A stretch of DNA of 27,491 nt from Stenotrophomonas_A sp002429615 (GTDB taxonomy: Bacteria; Pseudomonadota; Gammaproteobacteria; Xanthomonadales; Xanthomonadaceae). Where the stretch lies: the NCBI GenBank assembly GCA_031987425.1, contig DALZZL010000037.1:1-27491 (forward strand). The letters run 5' to 3'. Shown piece by piece: positions 15,457-22,895 of the stretch (position 1 is the first letter of the stretch; each line of letters begins with the position of its first letter). A program made the translations under genes and the position numbers. The notes below the pieces were generated by a model. That model was not told the origin of the DNA. It saw only the letters and a program-made list of their open reading frames with translations, and made no database searches.

Positions 15457-15816
15457 ATGGCAAGGTTCGAATTGAATGGTTTGCAGGAAATCGCCGGCTT
15501 CGTCGGCGCCGCGCTGGTCGACGGCGACAGCGGCATGGCGATGGCCACCATCGGTGGCAACCAGGTTGACCTGGACGTCGCCGCGGCGGGCAACAGCGAT
15601 GTGGTGCGCGCCAAGCGCCGCGTCGCCAGCCAGCTCTCGCTGGACGACACCATCGAGGACATCCTGATCACCCTCGGCAAGCAGTACCACCTGATCCGCC
15701 CGCTGGAGTCGAACGCGACGCTGTTCCTGTACGTCGTGCTCGACCGCGCCCGCGCCAACCTGGCGATGGCGCGCCACGAGCTGAAGGCGTTCGAGAAGAC
15801 GCTGGATTTCAGCTGA
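15457..15816 (+). CDS. Second Roadblock/LC7-like protein
   Basis: A 119-residue cytoplasmic protein that appears to be a divergent, shorter Roadblock domain. It has a first helix ELNGLQEIAGFVGAALVD with 'DGDSGMAMA' turn, then a helix VVRAKRRVASQLSLDD, then the strand-strand unit ILITLGKQYHLIRPL and ATLFLYVVLDRARANLAMA, ending in a helix HELKAFEKTL. This is the same order of elements as in the first gene of the group. AAAGG lies about 8 bases before the ATG. Two Roadblock proteins next to one GTPase could form a heterodimer or an asymmetric activator. A second paralogue without GTPase contact is also possible. Confidence 0.72.
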   Translation: MARFELNGLQEIAGFVGAALVDGDSGMAMATIGGNQVDLDVAAAGNSDVVRAKRRVASQLSLDDTIEDILITLGKQYHLIRPLESNATLFLYVVLDRARANLAMARHELKAFEKTLDFS

Positions 15817-15898
15817 TCCCGATGCGGCATGGCGACCGGGCCCGCGGCGCGCACGCGCCCCGGGCCGGCGACTTGCGCCAAGACCACGCGACCCTCTC

Positions 15899-16864
15899 GT
15901 GAACACTCCGCTTACCTCGCGCCTGCGGGTTGCCATCGCCGGGCTCGACCTGGTGTCCGCCACCCGCTTGAAGGTGGCGTGCTCGCTGTTGATGGCCGAC
16001 CGCCTGGAAATCCAGCTCGACGACTGGGGCAGCGCGCCCGCCGCCGCACTCGTGGCCCATGACGGCCACGACGAAGGGCTGCGCGCGATCGCCGCCGCAC
16101 GCGCCGACGGCACCCCCTGGCTGGCGATCAGCCGCCAACCCGGCGCGGGCGACCTCGCCCATGGCGCCAGCGTGCGCGATATCGCCGATGCATTGCGCAC
16201 GCTGCTGCTGTCGCCGCGCGCCACGCCCGGCGTGCTGGCCACGCCGGCACCGCCACTGCCGCCGTTCCTCGACGCCATCCGGCTCGACCGCACCGGTGCG
16301 GACCATGTCCTGCTGGAGAACGGCCTGCTGCGGCTGGTTGTCGACCGGCCGAACGGACGCCTGCACCTGCTGCGACGCGCCACGCTGGCGCAGGTGCTCG
16401 CCGCGGCCAACGTCGCCTACTGGCGCGTGACCCCACTGGCCGCGGACGAATGGCAGACAGCACACGCGCCGGAGGTCGTCGATGCGTGGCCGCTGGAAGT
16501 GGTGTGGTGGCGCGCGGCAAAACATATCGACCCGGCCCTGTTGGGCACCGACATCGACATGGTGGGATTGTCCGCGTGGCCCGACCTGGAGCCTGACTCG
16601 ACCGATCCGCAATGGCTGCCCGTGCTGGCGCACCTGCAGCGCCGCGACTGGACGCCGACCGCGCTGGCCAGCGCGACCGGCATTCCGCATGCTGTCGTCG
16701 AACAGGTGGCCGCGCTGGTCCGGCTCAGCGGACTGGCCCGTCGTGCGGGCAGCGCACCCGCCACCCGCCCTGGCCGCCAGGCCTTCGCCCCGGAACAGAT
16801 GCGTTCCTTCCTGCGCATTGCCAAGCGCTTCGGACTGAGATTGATGGGAGTCCAGCATGGATAG
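15899..16864 (+). CDS. Unknown protein with receiver-like N-terminal half and putative winged helix
   Basis: A 321-residue cytoplasmic protein without a family I can name. Residues 8-105 alternate strands and helices (LRVAIAGLD, LKVACSLLMADRLEIQLDDW, AALVAHDG, PWLAIS), like a receiver domain lacking a clear phospho-Asp. The middle (residues 130-220) is strand-rich with many Trp. The end (residues 245-285) has DWTPTALASATGIPHAVVEQ and VAALVRLSGLARR, which fit a winged helix, the fold of CvnC/DUF742 in conservons. The start is uncertain: GTG at 15899 lacks a ribosome binding site and follows a GC-rich hairpin (15846-15859), but the first strand begins only 8 residues in, so it cannot be much later. 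The stop overlaps the GTPase start by 8 bases, pointing to coupled translation. Confidence 0.72.
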   Translation: MNTPLTSRLRVAIAGLDLVSATRLKVACSLLMADRLEIQLDDWGSAPAAALVAHDGHDEGLRAIAAARADGTPWLAISRQPGAGDLAHGASVRDIADALRTLLLSPRATPGVLATPAPPLPPFLDAIRLDRTGADHVLLENGLLRLVVDRPNGRLHLLRRATLAQVLAAANVAYWRVTPLAADEWQTAHAPEVVDAWPLEVVWWRAAKHIDPALLGTDIDMVGLSAWPDLEPDSTDPQWLPVLAHLQRRDWTPTALASATGIPHAVVEQVAALVRLSGLARRAGSAPATRPGRQAFAPEQMRSFLRIAKRFGLRLMGVQHG

Positions 16865-17411
16865 ATACGGCAACAAGCTGGTGTTCGTCGGCAACATGGG
16901 CGCCGGCAAGTCCACCGCCATCCGCGCGATCTCCGATGTCGAGCCGGTCAGCACCGACATGCCGATGAGCGAGGCCAGCACCGGCGGCGGCAAGACCACC
17001 ACCACCGTCGCGCTGGACTACAGCACGGTGGAGCTGGAAGGCGGTGAGCTGCTGCACCTGTATGGCGTGCCCGGCCAGCGCTACCTGGATTTCATGTGGC
17101 CGATGGTCTGCGAAGGTGCCATCGGCATCATCGCGCTGGTCAAGGCCGGGGATGTGGAACCGCTGGAAGACATCGTGGCGCTGCTGCGCGAATTCGCACG
17201 CCTGGCACCGGACGCCAGTTTCGTGGTCGGGGTCAGCCATGCCGACCTGACGCCTGGGTTCGAGCTGGTGCACTTCCGCGATGCGCTGGCACGCCAGGGC
17301 TTCAACCTGCCGGTACTCAAGGTCGATGCACGCGAACCGTTGCAGGTCGATTTCCTGATCAAGGCGCTGCTGTCCTGCCGTCATGCCGGCAGCCAGCTGC
17401 TGGAAGCTTGA
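16857..17411 (+). CDS. MglA/COG2229-type small GTPase
   Basis: A 184-residue P-loop protein. G1 is GNMGAGKST (residues 12-20). The switch region carries a Thr-rich stretch (GGGKTTTTVALDYST). G3 is YGVPGQRYLDF, with the Gly and Gln of the Ras-like 'PGQ', here without the Asp of DxxG, as is usual for this prokaryotic group. In place of the NKxD guanine-binding motif there is VGVSHADL, with only the Asp kept. G5-like DAREP is near residue 160. It lacks a lipid anchor or membrane segment. Its order after Roadblock genes and overlap with the winged-helix gene match conservon CvnD proteins of actinobacteria and the MglA-MglB pair. Nucleotide specificity is therefore probably GTP, but not certain. 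Confidence 0.87.
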   Translation: MDRYGNKLVFVGNMGAGKSTAIRAISDVEPVSTDMPMSEASTGGGKTTTTVALDYSTVELEGGELLHLYGVPGQRYLDFMWPMVCEGAIGIIALVKAGDVEPLEDIVALLREFARLAPDASFVVGVSHADLTPGFELVHFRDALARQGFNLPVLKVDAREPLQVDFLIKALLSCRHAGSQLLEA

Positions 17412-17419
17412 TGCCAGAC

Positions 17420-17439
17420 GCCCCGGCTGCGGCCGGGGC
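17420..17439. terminator. Possible terminator between convergent genes
   Basis: An 8-bp perfect stem gccccggc/gccggggc around the loop tgcg lies between the GTPase stop (17411) and the ispH stop (17445). It has no T tract on either strand, so its role is inferred from position. Confidence 0.4.
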
Positions 17440-17444
17440 CGCGC

Positions 17445-18395
17445 TCAGCTGACCAGCTGCAGCCGCAGTTCCTTCGGCAGCGCGAACACCATCGATTCCG
17501 GCTCGCCGGCCAGCTCGGACACATTGCCGGCACCGAGCTCGCGCAGTCGCGCGATCACGCCATCCACCAGCACCTGCGGCGCCGACGCGCCGGCGCTCAG
17601 GCCGATGCGCTGCTTGCCGGCCACCCAGTTCGGGTCGATCTCGTCGGCGTCGTCGATGAGGTACGACTCCACGCCTTCGCGCCGCGCCAGCTCGCTGAGG
17701 CGGTTGGAGTTGGAGCTGTTTGGCGAGCCGACCACCAGCACCAGGTCGCATTCGCGTGCCAGGTCGCGCACGGCGTCCTGGCGGTTCTGCGTGGCGTAGC
17801 AGATATCGTCGTTCTTCGGACCCTGCATCGCCGGATAGCGCGCGCGCAGCGCCTCGATGATGCCGCGCGTGTCATCCACCGACAGCGTGGTCTGGGTGGT
17901 ATAGGCGAGGTTCTGCGGCTGGGCGATCTCCAGCGTGGCCACGTCGTCGATGTCCTCGACGAGATAGATGCGCCCCTGCCCCGCCTCGCGGCTCCACTGC
18001 CCCATCGTGCCCTCGACCTCGGGATGGCCGGCATGGCCGATCAGCACGACATCGCGGCCGGCACGGCAGTGCCGCGCGACTTCCAGGTGGACCTTGGTCA
18101 CCAGCGGACAGGTCGCGTCGAACACCTTCAGTCCGCGCCGGTCGGCCTCACGCCGCACCGCCTGCGATACGCCGTGGGCGCTGAAGATCACCGTGGCGCC
18201 ATCCGGCACCTCGTCCAGCTCCTCGACGAACACCGCGCCACGCTGCTTCAGGTCATCGACCACGAAACGGTTGTGCACGACTTCGTGGCGCACGTAGATC
18301 GGCGCGCCCAGGGTTTCAATGGCGCGCTTGACGATCTCGATCGCGCGGTCGACACCGGCGCAGAAACCACGGGGATTGGCGAGCAGGACTTCCAT
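17445..18395 (-). CDS. ispH: 4-hydroxy-3-methylbut-2-enyl diphosphate reductase
   Basis: A 316-residue cytoplasmic enzyme for the last step of the MEP isoprenoid pathway: it reduces HMBPP to isopentenyl and dimethylallyl diphosphate with a 4Fe-4S cluster. The three cluster Cys are visible in PRGFCAGVDRA (residue 12), DATCPLVTKVH (near 96) and DICYATQNRQDAV (near 195). Substrate-binding motifs HEVVHN, SAHGVS, GHAGHPEVEGT and GSPNSSNSNRL are intact, and the length is normal. The start is the ATG at 18395, which begins right at the MEVLLANPRGFC motif; the longer frame upstream overlaps lspA. It lies 7 bases after the lspA stop, the usual gammaproteobacterial order. Confidence 0.98.
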   Translation of the reverse strand: MEVLLANPRGFCAGVDRAIEIVKRAIETLGAPIYVRHEVVHNRFVVDDLKQRGAVFVEELDEVPDGATVIFSAHGVSQAVRREADRRGLKVFDATCPLVTKVHLEVARHCRAGRDVVLIGHAGHPEVEGTMGQWSREAGQGRIYLVEDIDDVATLEIAQPQNLAYTTQTTLSVDDTRGIIEALRARYPAMQGPKNDDICYATQNRQDAVRDLARECDLVLVVGSPNSSNSNRLSELARREGVESYLIDDADEIDPNWVAGKQRIGLSAGASAPQVLVDGVIARLRELGAGNVSELAGEPESMVFALPKELRLQLVS

Positions 18396-18402
18396 GCGTC
18401 GA

Positions 18403-18927
18403 TTATCCCGCTTTTTGCTTCGACTTGCCGTCCATGATGCCGAACAGGGCGATGCCCACGGCGCCGACGACGATCGCCGAATCGGCGACATTGAACGCCG
18501 GCCAGATGTGGTCGCCGACGTACCAGAGGATGAAATCGACCACGTGGCCGTGGATCTGGCGGTCGATGACGTTGCCGATGGCCCCGCCGATGACCAGCGC
18601 GAACGGCAGCGCCGAGCGCCAGTCGGCGCGGGCGGTGCGCGAGAGCCAGAACGCCATCAGCGCGCTGATGCCCACCGCCAGCGCGGTGAACAGCCAGATC
18701 TGCCAGCCGCCGGCGTCGCTGAGGAAGCTGAACGCGGCGCCGGTGTTGTAGGTGCGGCACCAGTCCCAGAACCCGGGGATGACCGGGATGCGGGTGCAGC
18801 GGCCGGTCAGCGGATCGATGTCCGGCAGGCTGTTCAGCACCCAGGCCTTGCTCAGCTGGTCCAGGCCGATCACCACCGCCGACAGCAGCAGCCAGATCAA
18901 CGCGTTGGGTTTGGGACGAGGGGTCAT
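18403..18927 (-). CDS. lspA: Lipoprotein signal peptidase (prolipoprotein signal peptidase II)
   Basis: A 174-residue inner-membrane aspartyl protease that cuts signal peptides from lipidated prolipoproteins such as those encoded at 1-135 and 10747-11346. Four membrane segments are evident. The two catalytic Asp are in GGAIGNVIDR and FNVADSAIVVG, and the conserved NTGAAFSFL and VVDFI motifs are present. The C terminus ends in a Lys-rich cytoplasmic tail. It sits between ileS and ispH in the same direction. The 108-base gap before it, after ileS, contains a GTAG-type palindromic repeat, the only break of this size in the operon. Confidence 0.97.
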   Translation of the reverse strand: MTPRPKPNALIWLLLSAVVIGLDQLSKAWVLNSLPDIDPLTGRCTRIPVIPGFWDWCRTYNTGAAFSFLSDAGGWQIWLFTALAVGISALMAFWLSRTARADWRSALPFALVIGGAIGNVIDRQIHGHVVDFILWYVGDHIWPAFNVADSAIVVGAVGIALFGIMDGKSKQKAG

Positions 18928-18985
18928 GCGCAGGAGTGCCCTTGGAATTCGGTGGTGAAGCCGGCCCCGGCGCTGCGCGCCAGGG

Positions 18986-19010
18986 CGTCGGGGCTGAAGC
19001 CCCTCCTACA
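18986..19010 (-). repeat. GTAG-headed palindromic (REP-like) element
   Basis: On the minus strand the element reads TGTAGGA followed by the hairpin GGGGC-TTCA-GCCCC and GACG. A GTAG head with a GC-rich stem around TTCA is the form of the dispersed repeats found in Stenotrophomonas and related Xanthomonadaceae. Only one copy is present in this window, so the repeat nature rests on known form. It lies between ileS and lspA and may affect mRNA stability or partial termination. Confidence 0.65.
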
Positions 19011-19035
19011 GGGGATCAGCGGATGCAACGGCCGG

Positions 19036-21870
19036 TCAGAACCAGCGGCGGTCCTCGCCCGGCCCTTCGACATTGGTGGCACAGCGGCCACACAGTTCCG
19101 GGTGGCGCGGATCGACGCCGACGTCGGCGCGGTGGTGCCAGCAGCGCACGCACTTGGTCTTGGTGGTCGGCGCGGCGCTGACGTAGATATCGTCGGTGCT
19201 GGCCGGGGTCACGCTGACGTCGCCGCTGATGAAGAAGAAACGCAGCTCATCGGCCAGCGGCTGCCAGCGCGCGGCGCTGACCGCATCGGCGGCGACGGTG
19301 ATCTCCGCTTCCAGCGCCGCGCCGATCGCGCCGTTGGCGCGCATCGGCTCCAGCACCTTGGCCACCTGCTCGCGCAGCGCCAGCAGCTGGTCGAAGTCGG
19401 CCGCGTTGAGTGGCGCGTCCACCGGCAGCGGCGCCAGGCCGTCGTACCAGGTCGCGAACAGCACGTTCTCCTCGCGCGCGCCCGGCAGGTAACCCCAAAG
19501 CTCCTCGGCGGTGAAGCTCAGCACCGGCGCGATCCAGCGCACGAACGCCTCGGCGATATGGAACATCGCCGTCTGCGCCGAACGCCGGCCACGCGAGTCC
19601 TCGCCCATCGTGTAGAGGCGGTCCTTGGTCACGTCCAGGTACAGCGAACCGAGGTCCACGCTGCAGAAGTTCAGCAGCGCCTGCACGATGGCGGCGAAGT
19701 CGTAGCGCTCGTAGGCGGCCTTGATCTGCTCCTGCAGTTCAAAGGCGCGATGCACGATCCAGCGATCCAGCGCGACCATCTCGGCCAGCGGCACGCTGTG
19801 CGCGGCGGGGTCGAAGCCGTGCAGGTTGCCGAGCAGGAAGCGCGCGGTGTTGCGCAGGCGGCGGTAGGCGTCGGCGTTGCGCTTGAGGATCTCCTGCGAC
19901 AGCGACATCTCGTTGCTGTAGTCGGCCGAGGCGATCCACAGGCGCAGGATGTCCGCGCCCAGCGTCTTCATGATGTCCTGCGGCTCGATGCCGTTGCCCA
20001 GCGACTTGGACATCTTGCGGCCGTGCTCGTCCACGGTGAAACCGTGGGTGAGGCACTGCTTGTAAGGCGCCTGGCGCTCCAGCGCCACGCCGGTGAGCAG
20101 CGAGGACTGGAACCAGCCGCGATGCTGGTCCGAACCTTCCAGGTAGAGGTCGGCCGGCCACGGCAGGCCGCGCTCGCGCAGCACGGCTTCATGGGTGACG
20201 CCCGAGTCGAACCAGACGTCGAGGATGTCGGTGATCTTGTCGTACTGCGGCGCTTCGTCGCCAAGCAGTTCAGCGGCGTCCAGCGAATACCACACGTCCA
20301 CGCCGCCCTGCTCCACGCGCTCGGCGACCTGGCGCATCAACTCGGTGCTGCGCGGATGCGGCTCGCCGGTTTCGCGGTGCACGAACAGCGCGATCGGCAC
20401 GCCCCAGGTACGCTGGCGCGAAATGGTCCAGTCCGGGCGACCTTCGACCATGCCGGCGATGCGCGCCTGGCCCCAGCCCGGGTACCAGGTCACCTGCTCG
20501 ATCGCCTTAAGCGCATCGCTGCGCAGGTTCGCCTGGTCCATCGAGATGAACCACTGCGGGGTGGCACGGAACGCGATCGGCGTCTTGTGGCGCCAGCAGT
20601 GCGGGTAGCTGTGGGTCAGCTTGAACGTCGCCAGCAGCGCGCCGTTGGCGCGCAGACCTTCGATGATGACGTCGTTGGCCTTCCAGATGTGCAGGCCGGC
20701 CAGCACGATGTCGCCGAACGGCGGCGTCGACGGCAGGTACACGCCGCGGCCATCGACCGGATTGATCTGCGCGGCGCTGTAGCGATCCAGCAGGCCGTAC
20801 TGCTTGGAGACCTGGTAATCCTCCTGGCCATGGCCCGGCGCGGTATGCACGGCGCCGGTGCCGTCCTCGGCGGAGACGTGGTCGCCCAGCAGCAGCGGGA
20901 TGTCGCGCTCGGCATAGAACGGATGCGCCAGCAGCAGGCCATCAAGCGCCTGGCCGGCCACGCGGCCGTGCACCACCGGCTCGCCGGCCACGCCATAGCG
21001 CGACAGCGCCTTGCCGACCAGCGCATCGGCCAGCACCAGCCAGCGCGGCTGGCCGTTGTGCGCCGGGCCTTCGACCAGCGCGTATTCGAGTTCCGGGCCG
21101 ATGCTCACCGCCAGCGAGGCCGGCAGCGTCCACGGCGTGGTGGTCCAGATCGGCACCGCGACCTCGACGCCCGCCGGCAGCTGCACGCCGAAGCGCGCGG
21201 CCAGCGCCTGCGCGTCGCGCGCGGCATAGGCCACGTCCACCGCCGGCGATTCCTTGTCGGCGTACTCGATCTCCGCCTCGGCCAGCGCCGAGCCGCAATC
21301 GAAGCACCAGTGCACCGGCTTCACGCCGCGGCTCAGGTGGCCGTTGTCGACGATCTTCGCCAGCGCGCGGATCTCGTTGGCCTCGAAGTGGAAATCCAGC
21401 GTCTTGTACGGGTTGTCCCAATCGCCGATCACGCCCAGGCGCTTGAAGTCGCGGCGCTGCAGGTCGATCTGCTCGCGCGCGTACTCACGGCACTTCTGCC
21501 GGAACTCGACCGCGTCCAGCTTCACCCCGACCTTGCCGAACTTCTTCTCGATCGCGATCTCGATCGGCAGGCCATGGCAATCCCAGCCCGGGATGTACGG
21601 CGCGTCGAAGCCCGCCAGGTGCTTGGACTTGACGATGATGTCCTTGAGGATCTTGTTGACCGCATGGCCGAGGTGGATCTGGCCGTTGGCATACGGCGGG
21701 CCGTCGTGCAGCACGAAGGTCGGGCGGCCGGCGGCGTGCGCGCGCAGCTTGGCGTACAGGCCCTCTTCCTCCCAGCGCGCCAGGATCGACGGCTCGCGCT
21801 TGGGCAGATCGCCGCGCATCGGGAATTCCGTTGCCGGCAGTTGGAGGGTGGCTTTGTAATCCTGGCTCAC
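19036..21870 (-). CDS. ileS: Isoleucyl-tRNA synthetase
   Basis: A 944-residue class I aminoacyl-tRNA synthetase that charges tRNA-Ile. The HIGH box is HLGH in NGQIHLGHAVNK (about residue 67), after the conserved LHDGPPYANG. The editing (CP1) domain has WTTTPWTLPASLAVS and the GTGAVHTAPGHG stretch. The KMSKS box is intact in DEHGRKMSKSLGN, and the ATP-site approach sequence YLEGSDQHRGWFQSSLL precedes it. The C-terminal zinc finger has both Cys pairs, CVRCWHH and CGRCATN. The length fits the bacterial (type 1) enzyme. The start codon is GTG, overlapping the ribF stop as GTGA, so the two are translationally coupled. Confidence 0.98.
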   Translation of the reverse strand: MSQDYKATLQLPATEFPMRGDLPKREPSILARWEEEGLYAKLRAHAAGRPTFVLHDGPPYANGQIHLGHAVNKILKDIIVKSKHLAGFDAPYIPGWDCHGLPIEIAIEKKFGKVGVKLDAVEFRQKCREYAREQIDLQRRDFKRLGVIGDWDNPYKTLDFHFEANEIRALAKIVDNGHLSRGVKPVHWCFDCGSALAEAEIEYADKESPAVDVAYAARDAQALAARFGVQLPAGVEVAVPIWTTTPWTLPASLAVSIGPELEYALVEGPAHNGQPRWLVLADALVGKALSRYGVAGEPVVHGRVAGQALDGLLLAHPFYAERDIPLLLGDHVSAEDGTGAVHTAPGHGQEDYQVSKQYGLLDRYSAAQINPVDGRGVYLPSTPPFGDIVLAGLHIWKANDVIIEGLRANGALLATFKLTHSYPHCWRHKTPIAFRATPQWFISMDQANLRSDALKAIEQVTWYPGWGQARIAGMVEGRPDWTISRQRTWGVPIALFVHRETGEPHPRSTELMRQVAERVEQGGVDVWYSLDAAELLGDEAPQYDKITDILDVWFDSGVTHEAVLRERGLPWPADLYLEGSDQHRGWFQSSLLTGVALERQAPYKQCLTHGFTVDEHGRKMSKSLGNGIEPQDIMKTLGADILRLWIASADYSNEMSLSQEILKRNADAYRRLRNTARFLLGNLHGFDPAAHSVPLAEMVALDRWIVHRAFELQEQIKAAYERYDFAAIVQALLNFCSVDLGSLYLDVTKDRLYTMGEDSRGRRSAQTAMFHIAEAFVRWIAPVLSFTAEELWGYLPGAREENVLFATWYDGLAPLPVDAPLNAADFDQLLALREQVAKVLEPMRANGAIGAALEAEITVAADAVSAARWQPLADELRFFFISGDVSVTPASTDDIYVSAAPTTKTKCVRCWHHRADVGVDPRHPELCGRCATNVEGPGEDRRWF

Positions 21871-22814
21871 GCGGTGGCTCGCAGTCGTTGTTCGGAAAGG
21901 ATGCGACGCGCCTGCTCGGCGTCGCGGTGCATTTGCGCGGTCAGCGCGGGCAGGCCGTCGAACTTCTCTTCATCGCGCAGCTTGGCGACGAACTCGACCT
22001 CGATGTGGCGGCCGTACAGATCGCCGTGGTAATCGAACAGATGGGCTTCCAGCAGCGGCTCCACGCCGGCCACGGTCGGCCGGGTGCCGAAGCTGGACAC
22101 CGACGGCCACGGCTGCTCGAACACGCCGTGCACCCAGGTCGCATAGATGCCCGACAGCGCCGGGACATGCGGAAAGCGCAGGTTGGCGGTCGGAAAGCCC
22201 AGCGTGCGACCGAGCTGTTTGCCGCGCACCACGCGGCCGTCGATCGCGTAAGGACGGCCGAGCAGCTCGCCGGCGTGCTCGAAATTGCCCGCGCGCAGCA
22301 GTTCACGGATGCGGGTGCTGGAGATGCGCTCGCCGTGCAGGTCCACCGGGGCGATCTCGCCGGCCACGAAGCCGAGCCGGGCGCCCAGCTGCTGCAGCAA
22401 GGCGATGTCGCCACCGCGCTTGTGGCCGAAGCGGAATTCCGGCCCGATCCAGACTTCCTTCGCCCGCAAGCGCTCGACCAGGCAGCGCTGGACGAAGTCC
22501 TCGGCGCTCAGCGCGGACAGACGGCCATCGAAACGGACCAGGCCCACGCCATCGGCACCGAGGCCACGCAGCGCCTCGACCTTGGTGCGCGCCAGGGTCA
22601 ACCGCGGCGGCGGGGTCTGCGCGGCGAAGAACTCGCGCGGCAGCGGCTCGAAGCTCACCGCCACGGCGGGAACGCCACGCACCTGCGCACGCGTCACCGC
22701 ATGGCGCACCAGCGCACGGTGACCCAGGTGCAGGCCATCGAAGGCGCCGATGCAGACCACGCTTCCGTCCGGGTACAGCGTCCCGCCTTCGACGTCTCTG
22801 AATAGCCTGCTCAT
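21867..22814 (-). CDS. ribF: Bifunctional riboflavin kinase / FAD synthetase
   Basis: A 315-residue enzyme that phosphorylates riboflavin to FMN and adenylates FMN to FAD. The N-terminal nucleotidyltransferase has VVCIGAFDGLHLGHRAL, with the HxGH motif, and ERISSTRIRELL with the (I/V)SSTxIR signature. The C-terminal kinase shows GRTLGFPTANL, with the essential PTAN, and GIYATWVHG, SFGTRPT and LEAHLFDY. The ATG at 22814 is chosen because the conserved N terminus starts there; only GGA lies close upstream. The open frame continues backwards into murJ in another frame, which is shadow. It is between murJ and ileS, overlapping the latter by 4 bases. Confidence 0.97.
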   Translation of the reverse strand: MSRLFRDVEGGTLYPDGSVVCIGAFDGLHLGHRALVRHAVTRAQVRGVPAVAVSFEPLPREFFAAQTPPPRLTLARTKVEALRGLGADGVGLVRFDGRLSALSAEDFVQRCLVERLRAKEVWIGPEFRFGHKRGGDIALLQQLGARLGFVAGEIAPVDLHGERISSTRIRELLRAGNFEHAGELLGRPYAIDGRVVRGKQLGRTLGFPTANLRFPHVPALSGIYATWVHGVFEQPWPSVSSFGTRPTVAGVEPLLEAHLFDYHGDLYGRHIEVEFVAKLRDEEKFDGLPALTAQMHRDAEQARRILSEQRLRATA

Positions 22815-22869
22815 TCCGTTCGCGAATCCGGCCCGTGAAAGGCCGCCAAAGTGTTCATGGGGATTGTGA

Positions 22870-22895
22870 AGTATAGCCGGGCGGCGCCTTATCAA
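22870..22895 (-). promoter_or_regulatory. Possible weak promoter in the murJ-ribF gap
   Basis: On the minus strand TTGATA (22895-22890) precedes TATACT (22875-22870) by only 14 bases, shorter than the usual 16-18. The -10 box is good but the spacing is not, so this is a weak candidate for independent expression of ribF-ileS-lspA-ispH. Confidence 0.28.

Noticed and set aside
18319..22032. 1237-codon plus-strand frame opposite lspA and ileS
   Set aside because: It is antisense to well-recognised genes, and its Arg/His/Gln-rich composition is typical of high-GC shadow frames.
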